A stretch of DNA of 14,589 nt from Acidobacteriota bacterium (GCA_021782525.1 JAJXUY010000013.1:1-14589), one strand, 5' to 3'. Positions 1 to 7,110 are shown, counted from the stretch's first letter. The notes: generated by a model from the sequence alone, not told the origin. Translations and numbers: made by a program.

Positions 1-129
1 GCGCCGGCCGAGGAGCGCGAGCAGACCGCCGCCGAGGACCGCGACCCGCGCTCGAAGTGGATCTCCCCCTGGGAGCCCCGCCGCCCGTCGGGGGGGGTGT
101 TCCCCCAGCCCGCCGGCAAGCGGCGGTAG
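1..129 (+). CDS. C-terminal 42 codons of an unrecognised protein (5' end outside window)
   Basis: Frame 1 is open from the first base to a TAG at 127-129 and ends in a basic ...AGKRR tail. I assign it as coding because the same peptide recurs at 7300-7428: both copies share APAEE, then AAEDRDPRSKWISPWEPRRP, then a GKRR end. The differences between the copies are mostly conservative (for example GVFPQPA against GLFPAPT), as expected of two homologous coding sequences. The segment is rich in charged residues and Trp/Pro and looks like a hydrophilic C-terminal extension. I do not recognise the family. The start and most of the protein lie left of the window, so it cannot be said whether this copy is intact. 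Confidence 0.6.
   Translation, partial: APAEEREQTAAEDRDPRSKWISPWEPRRPSGGVFPQPAGKRR
28..86 (+). repeat. 59-bp direct repeat, left copy (within gene end)
   Basis: These 59 bases are identical to 7327-7385, in the same orientation and the same reading frame. The flanking codons differ between copies. The first 16 bases of the window also match 7300-7315 exactly, so the 129-bp gene ends are homologous overall with one perfectly conserved core. The two copies bracket the 130-7119 block. Confidence 0.85.
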
Positions 130-456
130 AGGCCTCTGGCGCGACACCTATCACGCCTGAGGTTAGCTGCGCGACTCTCCCGGCACAATGTCCCGACGGA
201 GTGGGACCCCGCGATAATGGGGCGGAGGCGCGTTGCGAAGAACCGCCGCTACGCGCCACGCGACCGTATGGCACGGCCCCATCCGCAGGCGTAGAATAGC
301 AACGTGATCCTGAGAGGAAGCGTGTGATACGCCCCAAAGAGCGCAAGACCGCGGTGCAGTCTCTCAGACGACGACCAAGAAGGTGAGATGGCGATCAGGT
401 ACCGATTCTGGCCCCCTCCGGCGGGCGAGGTCCGGCTGGATAGATGAGGCCGCACG
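130..456. other. Gene-poor stretch between the left gene end and the TULIP-like gene
   Basis: No convincing gene is seen in these 327 bases. They contain the left copy of a 24-bp repeat (375-398). There is also a tiny reading frame, GTG 324 to TGA 386, coding for 20 mostly basic residues (VIRPKERKTAVQSLRRRPRR) behind a purine-rich GAGAGGAAG. It could be a chance frame or the remnant of a gene start. The segment is also the 3' flank of the minus-strand gene ending at 457; no clear hairpin plus T-run terminator is visible there. Confidence 0.5.
375..398 (+). repeat. 24-bp direct repeat, left copy (R1)
   Basis: This 24-base segment, beginning CCAAGAAGGTGAGATGG and ending GATCAG, recurs at 7087-7110 with one difference (C here, T there, at the 18th base). 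A shorter 13-base part (CAAGAAGGTGAGA) also occurs at 6903-6915. R1 lies just outside the 3' end of the minus-strand gene, and its partner lies just before the truncated gene copy at 7120. The pair therefore sits near both ends of the AT-richer block. Confidence 0.8.
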
Positions 457-2643
457 CTATTCGATTACCTGCTTCGACTCCTGTTCCCGCATGGCAACAA
501 GCAGCGGCCGCCACGACTTGATGGCGCTCTTCGTCGGTACCAGCGCAATCTCATACCGCCGATCTGCCGGCACGCACTTCCGGCAGCACCGCTGGATGCC
601 AGGCTGCTGCAGTCGGATGCAAGTGAACTGCTCCTGGCCGCGGCCGTCGATGGCGCTCACGCACAACTCGCAGAGGATGTCCTGCCCGAGTTCCTGGGCC
701 TGCACCATCAGCCGTCGGCCGCTGAGCTTGTAGCTGAGGTGGCCGGCACCCGACGCGACATCGCCCTCACCCTCCTCGAGGACGGTGCCGCACAGGCACC
801 ACTGATAGTCGATCGGGAACGGCATCAGCCTGGGCACCGCTTCGAAGTAACCGCACCAGCGCACCGGCGCCTCCCGGCAGTACGAGCAGTCGGCCGTGAT
901 GAGCTCGTTGATCTCGCCGCGATCGAGAACGGACCACCTCGCTGTGATGTCCAGCCGTGGCGTCGGCGTGTCCCAGGTCACCCAGGCCACGCGCAGCGCG
1001 CCGGCGGTCAGCGCGTCGCGGTATGCCTCCACCTTTGCGAGCCTCCCCGCCGAGGTACGCATGCCGAAGACGACCGCGTCGTGGCCTAGGAACGGCCATC
1101 CGGGCGGGAGCGAAAGCGGTATCGAAGCTTCCGGCACCAGCATGCCAGCGAGCGGCATGCGCGAGACCTGCACCGGTGTGAGGCTGCCGAACGAGCGCCC
1201 GGTGATCGACAGTCGCGCCGGCCCAGCGGCGCGCAGGCCGCCGCCCAGCGCCCAGCTCAGGTCGGTGGCCGCGTTGGCGGCGGCACTGATGTTGCCGGCG
1301 TCGAGGTCTATCGAGAAGCCGAGCAAGGCCACATGCGAGCCCTGCGACTTGACCGGCACCGCCACCGAGCGCGTGATCGCACAGCGCAGTTCGAGGTCGT
1401 CGAGCACGATCGCATCGAGCGACATCCCGCCGCCGATCGGCCCCAGCGGGATCGCAGGGATGCCACCCAGCGCGCCGCCGATGCCGCCGGCAATGAGGTT
1501 GTCGACGATGCCCTCGGACACCGCCTGGACGATCGCCAGCACGATCGCCGCGACGATCACCCCGATGATGCCGCCAAACAGTCCGCCCAGGCCCAGCGAC
1601 AGCAGCCACACCCACCACTCGATGTCGACGTCGGTGTCCACCACGGGCTCCGAAGCGGTGACCGTGACGGTACCGTCGGCAAGCGCGAGGTCGATGAAGA
1701 AGTGGAAGTTCGACACCGCCGACCAGCCGGTGCCGGAGGCCGTGGCGCGCCCGTCGACGCGGATCCGGTTGCCCTCCACGCGAGCTTCGAGTTGCGTCAG
1801 CGTGCCTTCGCCGCCGGGCGCGGGCACGTTGTGGTTCAGGCGTAGCGGCGTGTCGAAGTCGGTCGCCGGCCGGCCGAGCGCGGCCGCCACGCGTGGCCGC
1901 ATCACCCGGGCGAGCAGCCAGAAGTTGCTCATCATCACCAGCGACTGGCTGCCGGCGGGGATGAAGTTCGTGGTCGCCAGGTTGATGTTGCCGCCGCTGT
2001 CGCTGGCCATGCGCACGCCGAAGACGATGCAGTCGCGGTCTGCGGTACTCGTGTCGTTGATGGTCGTGACGTCGATGTCGAAGACTGTTGTTGGGTCGGT
2101 GTCGTCGACCACCGGGATCGGCGGCGTCAGGTCCAGGCGCCCGATCGCAGTCTGCAACTGCGTCACCACGGTGGCGGCGACCATGTTCTGCACCTGCGCG
2201 ACGCTCAGGCCAGCCGCCGTCAGTGCTGGCTGCAGCAGCGCAACCGATGCAGGATCGAACGTCACGCTTACGGCGGGTGCGCCGCTCGTGAAGTCGAGCG
2301 TGACGATCTGGTTGCTGCCCTGGACGATGACCTGGATGGCGTCGACGATGACGATCGTGCCACCCAGCGGCGCGATCGTGAGCGGCAGCGGTGCTGTGAC
2401 GTCGAACTGCGAGTTCATGAACGGGAGCGTCAACCCCATTTGCGGGCGCGGCCGGTCGAGGTCCGCCACCGGCGTGCCGAAGAGCAAGGTGGCCGTGCCC
2501 GTCACGCCGCCTGCGGTGACCGGCAGGGTCATCGACGGCGGGATCAGACCGCCGGCGAGGAAGAGGGTCTCGAGCTGGTCGTTGACCTCGGTCTCCGAGA
2601 CCTGTACCAGCATGTCGTAGCCGGAGGTGCGGTCGAGTGCCAT
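457..2643 (-). CDS. TULIP/P47-like protein with hydrophobic segment and Cys-rich C-terminus (728 aa)
   Basis: The start is the ATG at 2643, preceded by AAAGGGGTG inside the end of the upstream gene, whose stop is only 3 nt away; translation is probably coupled. The N-terminus (SGYDMLVQVSETEVNDQL, residues 7-24) resembles the opening of TULIP-fold P47/OrfX-type proteins, which start with a Gly-aromatic-Asp strand followed by a VN..L helix. Residues 25-340 alternate short hydrophobic strands. Residues 343-377 form a Trp/Gly-rich hydrophobic stretch followed by a Gly-rich region to about 406; this could be a membrane segment or a buried glycine-zipper helix. The motif D-x-(I/V)VFG(V/M)R occurs at about 204-211 and 522-529, suggesting two related halves. 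Residues 586-690 hold 11 cysteines, including CSYC, CLC, CELC and CCRKC, so a metal-binding or disulfide-rich domain is possible. No signal peptide is apparent. TULIP proteins in general bind lipids; that this one does is inference. The family call is tentative and needs a profile search. Confidence 0.85.
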   Translation of the reverse strand: MALDRTSGYDMLVQVSETEVNDQLETLFLAGGLIPPSMTLPVTAGGVTGTATLLFGTPVADLDRPRPQMGLTLPFMNSQFDVTAPLPLTIAPLGGTIVIVDAIQVIVQGSNQIVTLDFTSGAPAVSVTFDPASVALLQPALTAAGLSVAQVQNMVAATVVTQLQTAIGRLDLTPPIPVVDDTDPTTVFDIDVTTINDTSTADRDCIVFGVRMASDSGGNINLATTNFIPAGSQSLVMMSNFWLLARVMRPRVAAALGRPATDFDTPLRLNHNVPAPGGEGTLTQLEARVEGNRIRVDGRATASGTGWSAVSNFHFFIDLALADGTVTVTASEPVVDTDVDIEWWVWLLSLGLGGLFGGIIGVIVAAIVLAIVQAVSEGIVDNLIAGGIGGALGGIPAIPLGPIGGGMSLDAIVLDDLELRCAITRSVAVPVKSQGSHVALLGFSIDLDAGNISAAANAATDLSWALGGGLRAAGPARLSITGRSFGSLTPVQVSRMPLAGMLVPEASIPLSLPPGWPFLGHDAVVFGMRTSAGRLAKVEAYRDALTAGALRVAWVTWDTPTPRLDITARWSVLDRGEINELITADCSYCREAPVRWCGYFEAVPRLMPFPIDYQWCLCGTVLEEGEGDVASGAGHLSYKLSGRRLMVQAQELGQDILCELCVSAIDGRGQEQFTCIRLQQPGIQRCCRKCVPADRRYEIALVPTKSAIKSWRPLLVAMREQESKQVIE

Positions 2644-2646
2644 GGC

Positions 2647-3228
2647 TCACCCCTTTCTCTTCGGACCGCAACCGAAGTCGTCGGTGCTAGTGCTCGGCTT
2701 GGCGTCTGGCCTAGTGACGTTGGTGTGGCCGACGCGACCCTTCGGAAAGGTCTTGGCGCTGAGCGAGGCGATCCTGACACCGGGCGGGACGACACGGGTG
2801 GCCGCGGCGGCCGCGCTTGCCCTGGCGAGCGCCTTCTCGTCGCTGCGGCTCAGTTCGACCCCGGCATCGCGCATCGCAGCCACGGGGTCGGACAGGAAGC
2901 GCAGCGTGTTGGCCTCATCTCTTGCCAGCCAGGCGACCATGGCCTTGTCAGCCTTCGCCAGCGTCGCGACGAGCTCCGGGGCCAGTGCCGCCAGCCCCCG
3001 CGCCCACCCCGTCGAGTGGCCGCGCGGTCGGCAGCCCAGGGTCAGGACGCCGATGTCGCCCAGGCTGCGGCCGGGCACCACGCGCACGTTGAAGTGCGCC
3101 TCGCAGTCCTGGGGCACCCTCGCCTTGAGGAGTTTGGTCGCACCGTCGTTGCTCGCCGTCTCTGTGTTTGCGGCACCGGCGGCGTCGGCGCCGCGGCCGC
3201 ACTTGCCGCCCTGGGCTTGCTCTTTCAT
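2647..3228 (-). CDS. 193-aa unrecognised protein with an NHLP/Nif11-like leader motif
   Basis: The ATG at 3228 is chosen over an in-frame ATG 63 bases upstream because AAGGAG lies six bases before it. The stop is 3 nt before the start of the TULIP-like gene, so the two form an operon. Residues 1-35 are polar and low-complexity. Residues 40-70 hold two cysteines (42, 66). Residues 75-140 look helical and contain FLSDPVAAMRDAGVEL (111-126) followed by an SDEKAL turn. That layout matches the leader region of nitrile-hydratase-like (NHLP) and Nif11-type RiPP precursors: FLxDPxxAxxxAGxxL, then an acidic helix. The tail is Ser/Thr/Pro-rich and ends DFGCGPKRKG with a single Cys at 187. No Gly-Gly cleavage site follows the motif, and no RiPP-modifying enzyme is present in the window. 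It may equally be a helical adaptor that uses this fold without being processed. The function is not recognised. Confidence 0.8.
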   Translation of the reverse strand: MKEQAQGGKCGRGADAAGAANTETASNDGATKLLKARVPQDCEAHFNVRVVPGRSLGDIGVLTLGCRPRGHSTGWARGLAALAPELVATLAKADKAMVAWLARDEANTLRFLSDPVAAMRDAGVELSRSDEKALARASAAAAATRVVPPGVRIASLSAKTFPKGRVGHTNVTRPDAKPSTSTDDFGCGPKRKG

Positions 3229-3457
3229 AGGAGTCTCCTTAGTTCCGTTTCTTACCCTCAATCTCGGGTGCGCGCTGCGGGCCGTCATCACCCGTTTAGG
3301 CGATGACGCCCCGCCTGCGCGACGCTATTTGAATGTCAAGCGATGGCAGCACTGTGTGTAAGTCGACCAGCCGTCCTCTCCGGCACGACCTCCGAGCCGG
3401 TGGGCGCTGGCCTGATCGCGACGCGTTGAGAGGGCGGTGAGCAAGGAGGGGCCACTC
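3229..3457. promoter_or_regulatory. Divergent intergenic region between the two cassette halves
   Basis: These 229 bases separate the minus-strand pair from the plus-strand gene at 3458, so promoters for both should lie here. On the minus strand a perfect TTGACA occurs (3339 down to 3334), but no good -10 hexamer lies 16-18 bases further on. An imperfect inverted repeat, GTCATCACC (3284-3292) against GGCGATGAC (3299-3307), pairs at 8 of 9 positions around a 6-base loop. It could be an operator or a leader hairpin. No plus-strand promoter stands out. Confidence 0.4.
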
Positions 3458-4621
3458 ATGCCATCCGTCGGGACAAGAACGTTCTGGAGACCGCTCGACG
3501 CTGCGGCAGGCTCGCAGCCGGAGCCGATCGTCAAGAACAGCGGCTACCTCAACGTGCTCCTGCGGGGCGCGTACTACTGGGCGCCCGGGAGCTTGTGGCA
3601 GAGGATCTTCGGTGGGTCAGACCGTATCTCGCTCGTCTCGACGATTAGCTACCACGCGGCAATCAAGACCGTCGAGGCGGTATCGGTTCAAGACGTCCGC
3701 TCGGTCCCTGCCAAGAAGGGAAGCTACCTGGCCCTCGGACGCACCGTGGCTGTTCGGGTTCCGGCGGGCGCCGATGCGATCGAGCTCGGTGTGCAGCTCA
3801 CCGCGATCGAGTCGGACAACCTCGACACGGCGCTCGGCCTCCTCAACACGAACGAGGCCAGGAAGGCGCTCGAGCTAGCGCCGCCGGTGGTGGGCGCGGT
3901 CGTGACGATCACAGGTCTGGTCAAGAAGGCGTTCTCCAGCATCGGCGCACAGCCGCGCCTCGAGGCGACGTACCCGGGGATCATCGGCACCGGCACGACG
4001 AGGACGCCCCTCCAGGAGAACCGGCTCGTGGCCGGCTACCTCATCGTCATCGCCGTCGAGGATGCCGCCGACACCTTTCTCGACACCGTGGACCCTGGCG
4101 GCCTGAACGTCGTCGGCGATGGGCTTCGCTACAAGGGCTCACCCCTTCGCTACACGTACGTGATCTACGACATCTCCTTCGATGAGAGGCGGGGCCTGGA
4201 CCCCGATGCGCCGTGGGCGGACAAGTTCCGCCTCTCGCTGCGTGCAATTGACCCCGTGGTCGGGGCTTCGCCGAGCGACTGGCCACAGTTCCTCGCGGGT
4301 GCCAAACAGAAGTGGGTGGAGGGCAGCGCCCTGTTGGATGCCGACCCGAACTACATCGATCAGGAGCGTCAGGAGATCCGGGACAAGGCTCTCAGCGATC
4401 TCTGGGCGTACTACCAGAAGCGGACGGGAAGCGGCCCGGCCGGCGCCGGGGCAAAGGCAAAGGTGATCAGGCTCGACGACGCCATCGCGGCGCTGACCGA
4501 CGGTGTTGAGCACCTTGCCGAGCTGCCGCTCGCGGAGCGCACGGTGAGGTTGCAACGGTCTGCCCGCGCGTACAGCGCACGGCTGAAGCGGGCGAACCTG
4601 CGGTGGAACCTGGAAAAATGA
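3458..4621 (+). CDS. 387-aa unrecognised soluble protein of the cassette
   Basis: The ATG at 3458 is preferred over a GTG at 3437 because AAGGAGG sits about eight bases before it, inside the longer version. The protein has no cysteine, no signal peptide and no clear membrane segment. Residues 28-120 are mostly beta-like (for example YLALGRTVAVRVPAGA and AIELGVQLTAI). Residues 121-165 carry a helical pair around LNTNEARKALEL and a hydrophobic VVGAVVTITGLV. Residues 185-245 are again beta-like, with LVAGYLIVIAVEDA and RYTYVIYDIS. Residues 275-387 are charged and helical, with a Gly/Ala hinge at 324-333 and an Arg-rich end. I do not recognise the family. It heads the plus-strand arm and is 422 bases upstream of the exported protein gene, so the two may or may not share a transcript. 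Being divergent from the TULIP-like operon, it is a plausible partner of it. Confidence 0.85.
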   Translation: MPSVGTRTFWRPLDAAAGSQPEPIVKNSGYLNVLLRGAYYWAPGSLWQRIFGGSDRISLVSTISYHAAIKTVEAVSVQDVRSVPAKKGSYLALGRTVAVRVPAGADAIELGVQLTAIESDNLDTALGLLNTNEARKALELAPPVVGAVVTITGLVKKAFSSIGAQPRLEATYPGIIGTGTTRTPLQENRLVAGYLIVIAVEDAADTFLDTVDPGGLNVVGDGLRYKGSPLRYTYVIYDISFDERRGLDPDAPWADKFRLSLRAIDPVVGASPSDWPQFLAGAKQKWVEGSALLDADPNYIDQERQEIRDKALSDLWAYYQKRTGSGPAGAGAKAKVIRLDDAIAALTDGVEHLAELPLAERTVRLQRSARAYSARLKRANLRWNLEK

Positions 4622-5043
4622 GGGCGCAAGGAGAGCCGACCCGCCTGGTGTCTGGGTTCCCATCGGCACCACACCAGCGCCAGGCATCAGCACCTCACGA
4701 CGCTCTCCTCGGCAGCGTCCAGCACGTCGTCCGGTGTGGGTCCCCGATCGCTCGTACCGATCGGGCATCGAGGTGTCACACCCCTCTGATCGTGCCGCAG
4801 GAAGGCGACATCGTATGGACACTCAACGCACCTGCGACGCGCACCGAGACGAGATGGCGCGTCGATCCAATGGCCGCCGCGACGGCGAAGGCCGGGAAGC
4901 GGACCATGCCTGGCGTGGCCGTGCTCGTCAGTGTGATGTGAGTCGGAGGCGCGTGGGTGGATCCGATCGGCCCCCAACGCCATCCCGTATGTGGAGCATA
5001 GGACGGTACCCATTCGGGGACGGGAAACCCAGGGAGGGGCGCG
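4622..5043. other. 422-bp stretch with no supported gene
   Basis: Open frames here (for example plus-strand 4603-4941 and several minus-strand ones) have unremarkable composition, weak start signals and no recognisable motif, so I do not call them. A 7-bp inverted repeat, CTGGTGT (4645-4651) against ACACCAG (4671-4677), lies shortly after the stop of the preceding gene. Its 19-base loop makes it a poor terminator. The region ends in GGGAGGGG, the ribosome binding site of the next gene. Confidence 0.5.
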
Positions 5044-6795
5044 ATGCGATTGGGAACGGTTCTGATCGGCTCTCTAGCGGTGATGGCGCCCTTGACGGCG
5101 CCGCCGGCGACAGGCGAAACGAGCCGCGCCTGCCAAGAAGCGACGTTGGTCTTCGACCACGCCAAGATGGCATGGACGACCACGCCGTGCGACACCACGC
5201 TCGGTGAGGGTCAGCCTGCGGTACCGACGGTCTTTGTGAAGCAGGGCCAGCGCGTCACGGTCTGCATCGTCGGCACCAACCCGCTGCTCTACTCGGTGGC
5301 CTCGGTCCAGGTCAAAGAGGAGGATGCGCACTTCCTCAAGTCACTCTGCGAACTGGTCGGTTCGTTCGGCAAGGTGATTCAGGATGTCGTCACGACCGCA
5401 GGAACTGTGGACAAAGCAACACCAGATTTCTTTTCAACGGGAGCAAACGAGATAGAGCACCTTGAACCCGCGGTCGACGGTGTTGGACGCCTGCTCGCCG
5501 GACTCGCCGCGGCCCGGCGTGAGGCCGTAGCGGCGCTGCAGCAGCTCGAGTTTCGGCCGGGCCAGCCCCCGTCGCCGCGACCGACGCTGGTTCGTGTGGC
5601 GCAGCTGGATGTGGTGGCCGCGACGTTCTCGAAGGTTCGCAACAGCGCCGATGCCCTGAGAAACAGCCAACTCCTCTGCGTGACTCCAGCTCTCCGCGCC
5701 CTCAGCGCCGCCGGAGGGTTTCCGGAGACCGACAATGCAGCCGCGATCGGCAAGCAACGGCAGGCCTTGGCAAGCGTCGAGATCGCCGCCGACTCCGGGT
5801 GCCCTGCCGACAGGCTCATACCCGACCTTCTCCAGGCGCGTGAGCATTGGGTGTCTCTCCTCCAGGCGTTGGGAAAGGAGCTCACCGAGCGTGACAGGAG
5901 CAAGGAGGCTCTTACGCAGGCCAGGAGGCGGCCGTCGGGGAACGCCGTCAGCAACGCCGAGGACAACCTTGCGGCCGCCAACGAGCGCGTGGAGGCTCGG
6001 AGAAGCGACGTGTCGAAGTATGCGAAAGGATTCGCCAAGCTGTTGAAGCGAAGCGAGTCCGTTCCAGCGATCCTCAAGGAGGCTGACGACCTCCTGGCCC
6101 GGGAGGGCGAGACCCGCAAGGTTGCCGCCGACCTTGTCGCATTCGGCGTGCGGTACGAGGCGGCCGAGGTGAACTCGTGGGGTATTCAGGTCCCGGTTCA
6201 AGGGGTGGCGGCGTGGGACAAGTCGAAGACCTATGAGGTCAGCCTCAAGGCAAGCTCACCGTACGCCACAGAGGTGGGACGAAACCCGGAACTCACGGAC
6301 GTCACCTTGAAGTACTGCATCAACTGGGTCGGCGAGAACCTGATCGGGGTCGGGGTGGGGCTGACCTACACGCCGCTGCAGGCCAGGACGTGGGCTGCGC
6401 TCCCGCTGGGCAGCGACCCAAACAAGAAGGCTCCGCAGGTCAAGAGCACCGATACCCGCGCAGGCCAGCTCGCGCTGTTTCTGAACTGGCGGGCTCTCGA
6501 GGCCTTGGCATCTTCGACCAGGGATTGGGCGGTGAAGCCGGGGATCGAAGTCGGCGCCGGGCTGGACGGTGAGAGTCGCGCGGCGTTCCTCGGGATCTCT
6601 TTCGAGGTCGCCAAGGCGTTGCGGCTGGGCTACGGCCACACCTGGCAGCGGGTGACGGTGCTCAACGGACAGCAGGAGGGTGTCACCGAGGTCAAGTCCG
6701 ATGACGAGGTGCGCACACGCAAGGTCTACCGCGGCCGTTGGTACGCCTCCCTCACGTTCGCCCTCGATTCGCTGACACTCTTCAAGAAGGAGTAG
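5044..6795 (+). CDS. Exported protein with coiled-coil middle and beta-rich, possibly outer-membrane C-terminus (583 aa)
   Basis: The ATG at 5044 follows GGGAGGGG by a few bases. Residues 1-24 (MRLGTVLIGSLAVMAPLTAP and onward, to about ATG-E) look like a Sec signal peptide. Residues 25-95 form a small beta-like domain with Cys at 30, 49 and 74. Residues 96-350 are mostly helical, with heptad-like charged stretches at about 262-360 (coiled coil likely) and Cys at 102, 212 and 253. Residues 365-583 alternate hydrophobic strands and polar turns (LIGVGVGLTY, GIEVGAGLDG, AAFLGISFEV, RWYASLTFAL), suggesting about eight strands as in small outer-membrane barrels. The last residues are LFKKE rather than a terminal Phe or Trp, so the barrel call is uncertain. 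The gene carries AT-richer patches, for example 47% GC at 5401-5460. No family is recognised. An envelope anchor or secretion role for the cassette is inference. Confidence 0.87.
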   Translation: MRLGTVLIGSLAVMAPLTAPPATGETSRACQEATLVFDHAKMAWTTTPCDTTLGEGQPAVPTVFVKQGQRVTVCIVGTNPLLYSVASVQVKEEDAHFLKSLCELVGSFGKVIQDVVTTAGTVDKATPDFFSTGANEIEHLEPAVDGVGRLLAGLAAARREAVAALQQLEFRPGQPPSPRPTLVRVAQLDVVAATFSKVRNSADALRNSQLLCVTPALRALSAAGGFPETDNAAAIGKQRQALASVEIAADSGCPADRLIPDLLQAREHWVSLLQALGKELTERDRSKEALTQARRRPSGNAVSNAEDNLAAANERVEARRSDVSKYAKGFAKLLKRSESVPAILKEADDLLAREGETRKVAADLVAFGVRYEAAEVNSWGIQVPVQGVAAWDKSKTYEVSLKASSPYATEVGRNPELTDVTLKYCINWVGENLIGVGVGLTYTPLQARTWAALPLGSDPNKKAPQVKSTDTRAGQLALFLNWRALEALASSTRDWAVKPGIEVGAGLDGESRAAFLGISFEVAKALRLGYGHTWQRVTVLNGQQEGVTEVKSDDEVRTRKVYRGRWYASLTFALDSLTLFKKE

Positions 6796-6902
6796 CGCTC
6801 ATCGGGGTAGGCAGCCAGTGGTTGGCCGGCGGGGTCTTCTGCCAGAGCGGGGCGATGAGGGTGCGGCCACCGCACGCACGGCACCGATAGGCGTCCGCTG
6901 CT

Positions 6903-6915
6903 CAAGAAGGTGAGA
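6903..6915 (+). repeat. 13-bp partial copy of the R1/R2 repeat
   Basis: CAAGAAGGTGAGA here is identical to 376-388 and 7088-7100. Beyond these 13 bases the similarity stops (AGCACGG follows instead of TGG). Three identical 13-mers in the same orientation are unlikely by chance in 14.6 kb, and two of them lie within 200 bases of each other. Confidence 0.6.
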
Positions 6916-6932
6916 GCACGGCGCGAGGTATT

Positions 6933-7106
6933 GTGAGCGACCTGGCGACGGCGAAGGCGATGAATGCAGGGATCGTGTCTCGGGCGCAGGCACGTGGGCT
7001 GGCCAGCGAGCGGGGAGAGATGGCGCTTCACCAACGCCGACTCAACCTCGATGAGCGCCTGGCGGGCCTGGAGGCCGGTGACTCACCCAAGAAGGTGAGA
7101 TGGTGA
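6933..7106 (+). CDS. Possible 57-aa small protein
   Basis: A GTG at 6933 behind CGCGAGGT opens a frame of 57 codons ending at TGA 7104-7106. The peptide is charged and probably helical (for example GLASERGEMALHQRRLNLDE) and ends SPKKVRW. That end is encoded by the R2 repeat; in R1 the matching stop is changed to CGA. The codon usage looks protein-like, but the frame is short, unrecognised and close to repeat boundaries. It may be the 3' remnant of a larger gene. Confidence 0.25.
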   Translation: MSDLATAKAMNAGIVSRAQARGLASERGEMALHQRRLNLDERLAGLEAGDSPKKVRW

Positions 7107-7110
7107 TCAG
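7087..7110 (+). repeat. 24-bp direct repeat, right copy (R2)
   Basis: Matches R1 (375-398) at 23 of 24 positions in the same orientation. It ends 9 bases before the start of the truncated gene copy at 7120, so it marks the right edge of the AT-richer block. Its T difference creates a TGATCA palindrome and the stop codon of the possible small gene. Confidence 0.8.

Noticed and set aside
896..2620. Plus-strand frame of 574 codons antisense to the TULIP-like gene
   Set aside because: Ser/Thr/Pro-rich composition with no domain; typical antisense shadow in GC-rich DNA.
767..2671. Long minus-strand frame of 634 codons overlapping the TULIP-like gene
   Set aside because: The product is Arg/His-rich low-complexity sequence, an out-of-frame shadow of the 457-2643 gene.
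3329..3360. TTGAAT ... TGTGTA as a plus-strand promoter for the 387-aa gene
   Set aside because: The spacing of 20 bases between hexamers is too long and both hexamers are poor.
4645..4677. 7-bp inverted repeat after the 387-aa gene as a terminator
   Set aside because: The loop is 19 bases, the stem short, and no T-run follows.
4603..4941. 112-codon plus-strand frame overlapping the stop of the 387-aa gene
   Set aside because: An ATGA overlap could couple translation, but there is no recognisable motif and the composition is unlike its neighbours.
6797..6893. Minus-strand peptide YRCRACGGRTLIAPLWQ resembling a zinc-ribbon of a transposase
   Set aside because: Only about 39 codons between stops with a single CxxC; too short to support a mobile-element remnant.
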